Positions 23,162-24,813 of a stretch of 24,813 nucleotides of DNA are shown here, one piece after another (within the stretch, counting starts at the first letter, position 1; every line of letters begins with the position of its first letter). This DNA is from Bacteroidales bacterium. GTDB lineage: Bacteria; Bacteroidota; Bacteroidia; Bacteroidales; Muribaculaceae. The position numbers and the translations under genes were made by a program. Under the pieces are notes generated by a model, which saw only the letters and a program-made list of their open reading frames with translations, was not told the DNA's origin and searched no databases. The stretch is from positions 1 to 24,813 of the forward strand of contig JAAVGQ010000056.1 of the NCBI GenBank assembly GCA_014800105.1, written 5' to 3'.

Positions 23162-24813
23162 TTACGGGAGGAGGAAGCGGCCGGTGATACTGGCGGGATG
23201 ACTGGCGATATCACCGGGAGTACCGGTTGCTACTATTTCACCACCCTCGACGCCTCCACCGGGACCCATGTCAACGATATAGTCGGCATTGCGCATCACG
23301 TCAAGGTCGTGTTCAATCACTACAACCGTGGCGCCCAGGTCGATGAGCTGTTGGAACACATTGAGCAATGTGCGCACATCAAGCGGATGCAGACCGATGG
23401 TGGGCTCGTCAAAAACAAAAAGCGTATTGCCCTGTTCGCGTCCCATTTCCAGAGCCAGCTTTAGTCGCTGGGCCTCGCCGCCTGAAAGGCTCGGAGTAGC
23501 TTCGCCCAGGGTCAGGTAACCTATACCGAGATTCTTCAGCGTCTCAAGTCGCTGTCTTATAGCTTTCCAGTCCTCACAGCTCCCTATGGCTGTATTAACA
23601 TCCTGCTCCATGAGCTGAGGGAGCGAGAATGATTCCCCTTTCTTGGTCTTGCATTCAACGTCCCACGCATCACGGCTGTAACGAGAGCCATTACACAAGG
23701 GGCATGGTATGTCCACGTCGGGAAGGAACTGAACGTCAAGGCTTATCTCGCCCGTGCCGTCACATTCGGGGCAACGCAGAGAGCCGGTGTTATAGGAGAA
23801 GTCGCCAGCCTTATATCCGCGCTCCTTGGAGAGCGGCTGCCTGGCATAAATCTTGCGGAGCTCGTCGTGGACGTTAGCGTAAGTAGCTACGGTCGACCGC
23901 ACATTTGCACCGATGGGAGTTGAGTCAATCAGCTTGACATTCTCGATGCCATCGGCGGTGATTGAGGTTACATGTGCGGGCAACTTCTCTCCATTAATCT
24001 TTGACAGCAGCCCCGGCACGAGGCTCTCGAGAATGACGGTAGTCTTTCCGGAGCCCGACATTCCTGTAACTACCGTAAGGCGTCCCTTGGGAATACTGAG
24101 AGATAATGGTTTGACAGTATGAAGGCCGGTCATTGTCATCTCGATAGCGCCATGTTCAAACATTTCGCCGGTCTTGACCTCAGGACGCACACGCTTATCC
24201 TCTCGCCCGGCGAGAAACGGCCCTATCATTGATGCCGGGTTATGCTCAATCTGAGTTATTGTTCCCTCAGCGATGATACGTCCACCGTTAGCACCGGCTC
24301 CGGGTCCCAGTTCCACAACATGGTTAGCTTCCTTAAGAATCTGAGTGTCATGGTCAACGAGGACCACTGAATTACCGTCAGCCACGAGGTCGTGCATTAC
24401 TCCGGTCAGCCCCCGGATATTAGCCGGATGCAAGCCAATGGATGGCTCGTCAAGGACGTATAATACTCCGGTGGTGCGGTTCCTCACCACGCGTGCTAAC
24501 TGCATGCGTTGTCGCTCGCCGGTTGATAGCGTGGAGGCAGCACGGTCGAGTGTAAGATAACCGAGACCCAGTTCCATCAGCCGGGTTGCTGTGAGCATGA
24601 ATGACTCGATGATGCTCTTGGCCATTGCACGCATCTGAGGGGGCATTGAGTCAGGTACCTTATTAATCCACTCGATGAGGCCAGAGAGAGACATAGCGGT
24701 CACCTCGGCAAGATTTAATCCCATGATGCGCGGGCCGCGGGCTTTCTCTGAAAGGCGGGTACCGTGACAGCATGGACACACTTCACTCGTGAGGAATTTC
24801 TCTACGCGCTTCA
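23162..24813 (-). CDS. uvrA: UvrA family ABC ATPase, C-terminal part (5' end outside window)
   Basis: ATP-dependent DNA damage recognition protein of nucleotide excision repair, or a close paralogue. About 550 residues are visible, the frame being open to the window edge; the GTG at 24781 is internal. In order: CPCCHG (first zinc module), ABC signature LSTGERQRMQLARVV and Walker B LYVLDEPSIGLHP of the first ATPase; Walker A TGMSGSGKTT, zinc finger CPECDG...CPLCNG, signature LSGGEAQRLKLAL and Walker B LFVFDEPTIGLHP of the second. The S-T-G-E in the first signature, in place of SGGE, is like many UvrA2-type paralogues, so this may not be the main uvrA. Its stop is only 119 bases from the convergent ZIP gene. 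Confidence 0.88.
   Translation of the reverse strand, partial: KRVEKFLTSEVCPCCHGTRLSEKARGPRIMGLNLAEVTAMSLSGLIEWINKVPDSMPPQMRAMAKSIIESFMLTATRLMELGLGYLTLDRAASTLSTGERQRMQLARVVRNRTTGVLYVLDEPSIGLHPANIRGLTGVMHDLVADGNSVVLVDHDTQILKEANHVVELGPGAGANGGRIIAEGTITQIEHNPASMIGPFLAGREDKRVRPEVKTGEMFEHGAIEMTMTGLHTVKPLSLSIPKGRLTVVTGMSGSGKTTVILESLVPGLLSKINGEKLPAHVTSITADGIENVKLIDSTPIGANVRSTVATYANVHDELRKIYARQPLSKERGYKAGDFSYNTGSLRCPECDGTGEISLDVQFLPDVDIPCPLCNGSRYSRDAWDVECKTKKGESFSLPQLMEQDVNTAIGSCEDWKAIRQRLETLKNLGIGYLTLGEATPSLSGGEAQRLKLALEMGREQGNTLFVFDEPTIGLHPLDVRTLLNVFQQLIDLGATVVVIEHDLDVMRNADYIVDMGPGGGVEGGEIVATGTPGDIASHPASITGRFLLP

Overview
The window looks like chromosomal DNA from a gut Bacteroidales, most likely Muribaculaceae-like. 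The evidence is a SusC/SusD pair, several Bacteroidota-type lipoproteins and secreted enzymes, promoters of the Bacteroidota form (TTTG, about 20 bases, TAnnTTTG), and no strong Shine-Dalgarno sequences. The family placement is inferred, because no rRNA gene is present.

Layout. 1-1448: the 3' part of tyrS and a small lipoprotein with an antibiotic-biosynthesis-monooxygenase (ABM) fold. 1449-8827: a small glycan-use locus with susC, susD and a secreted GH27 alpha-galactosidase on its own promoter, so the likely substrate is an alpha-galactoside. All three intergenic gaps of this locus carry the same kind of short palindromes (AGYRTC, three bases, GAYRCT) around a central hairpin. 8828-11801: a minus-strand operon of an Asp/Pro-rich lipoprotein and a PagL-like lipid A deacylase, a secreted alpha/beta hydrolase, and a tiny two-helix membrane protein. 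11805-15362: polA with a degenerate proofreading domain, tRNA-Gln(TTG) with its own promoter and terminator, and ogt. 15445-18111: a CE1-type secreted esterase and a DHA2-type drug efflux permease. 18123-20338: a regulator that joins a YtfE/RIC-like di-iron domain to a LuxR helix-turn-helix, and a secreted sugar-phosphate-isomerase-like TIM barrel read divergently. 20500-21903: a nitroreductase and a hexapeptide acetyltransferase. 22263 to end: a ZIP metal transporter, a short stretch resembling the 5' end of a group II intron, and the C-terminal part of a UvrA protein that runs off the window.

The SusCD pair would bind and import oligosaccharides and the GH27 enzyme would trim galactose from them. 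No sensor (HTCS, ECF sigma/anti-sigma or SusR) lies in the window. Most other genes are independent housekeeping, envelope or stress units.

The items most worth a second look are the RIC-hemerythrin-LuxR fusion regulator, the composite palindrome elements of the glycan locus, the possible group II intron remnant, the loss of exonuclease carboxylates in PolA, and the symmetric dyad upstream of polA. Everything here was read by eye from sequence, and no database search was possible.
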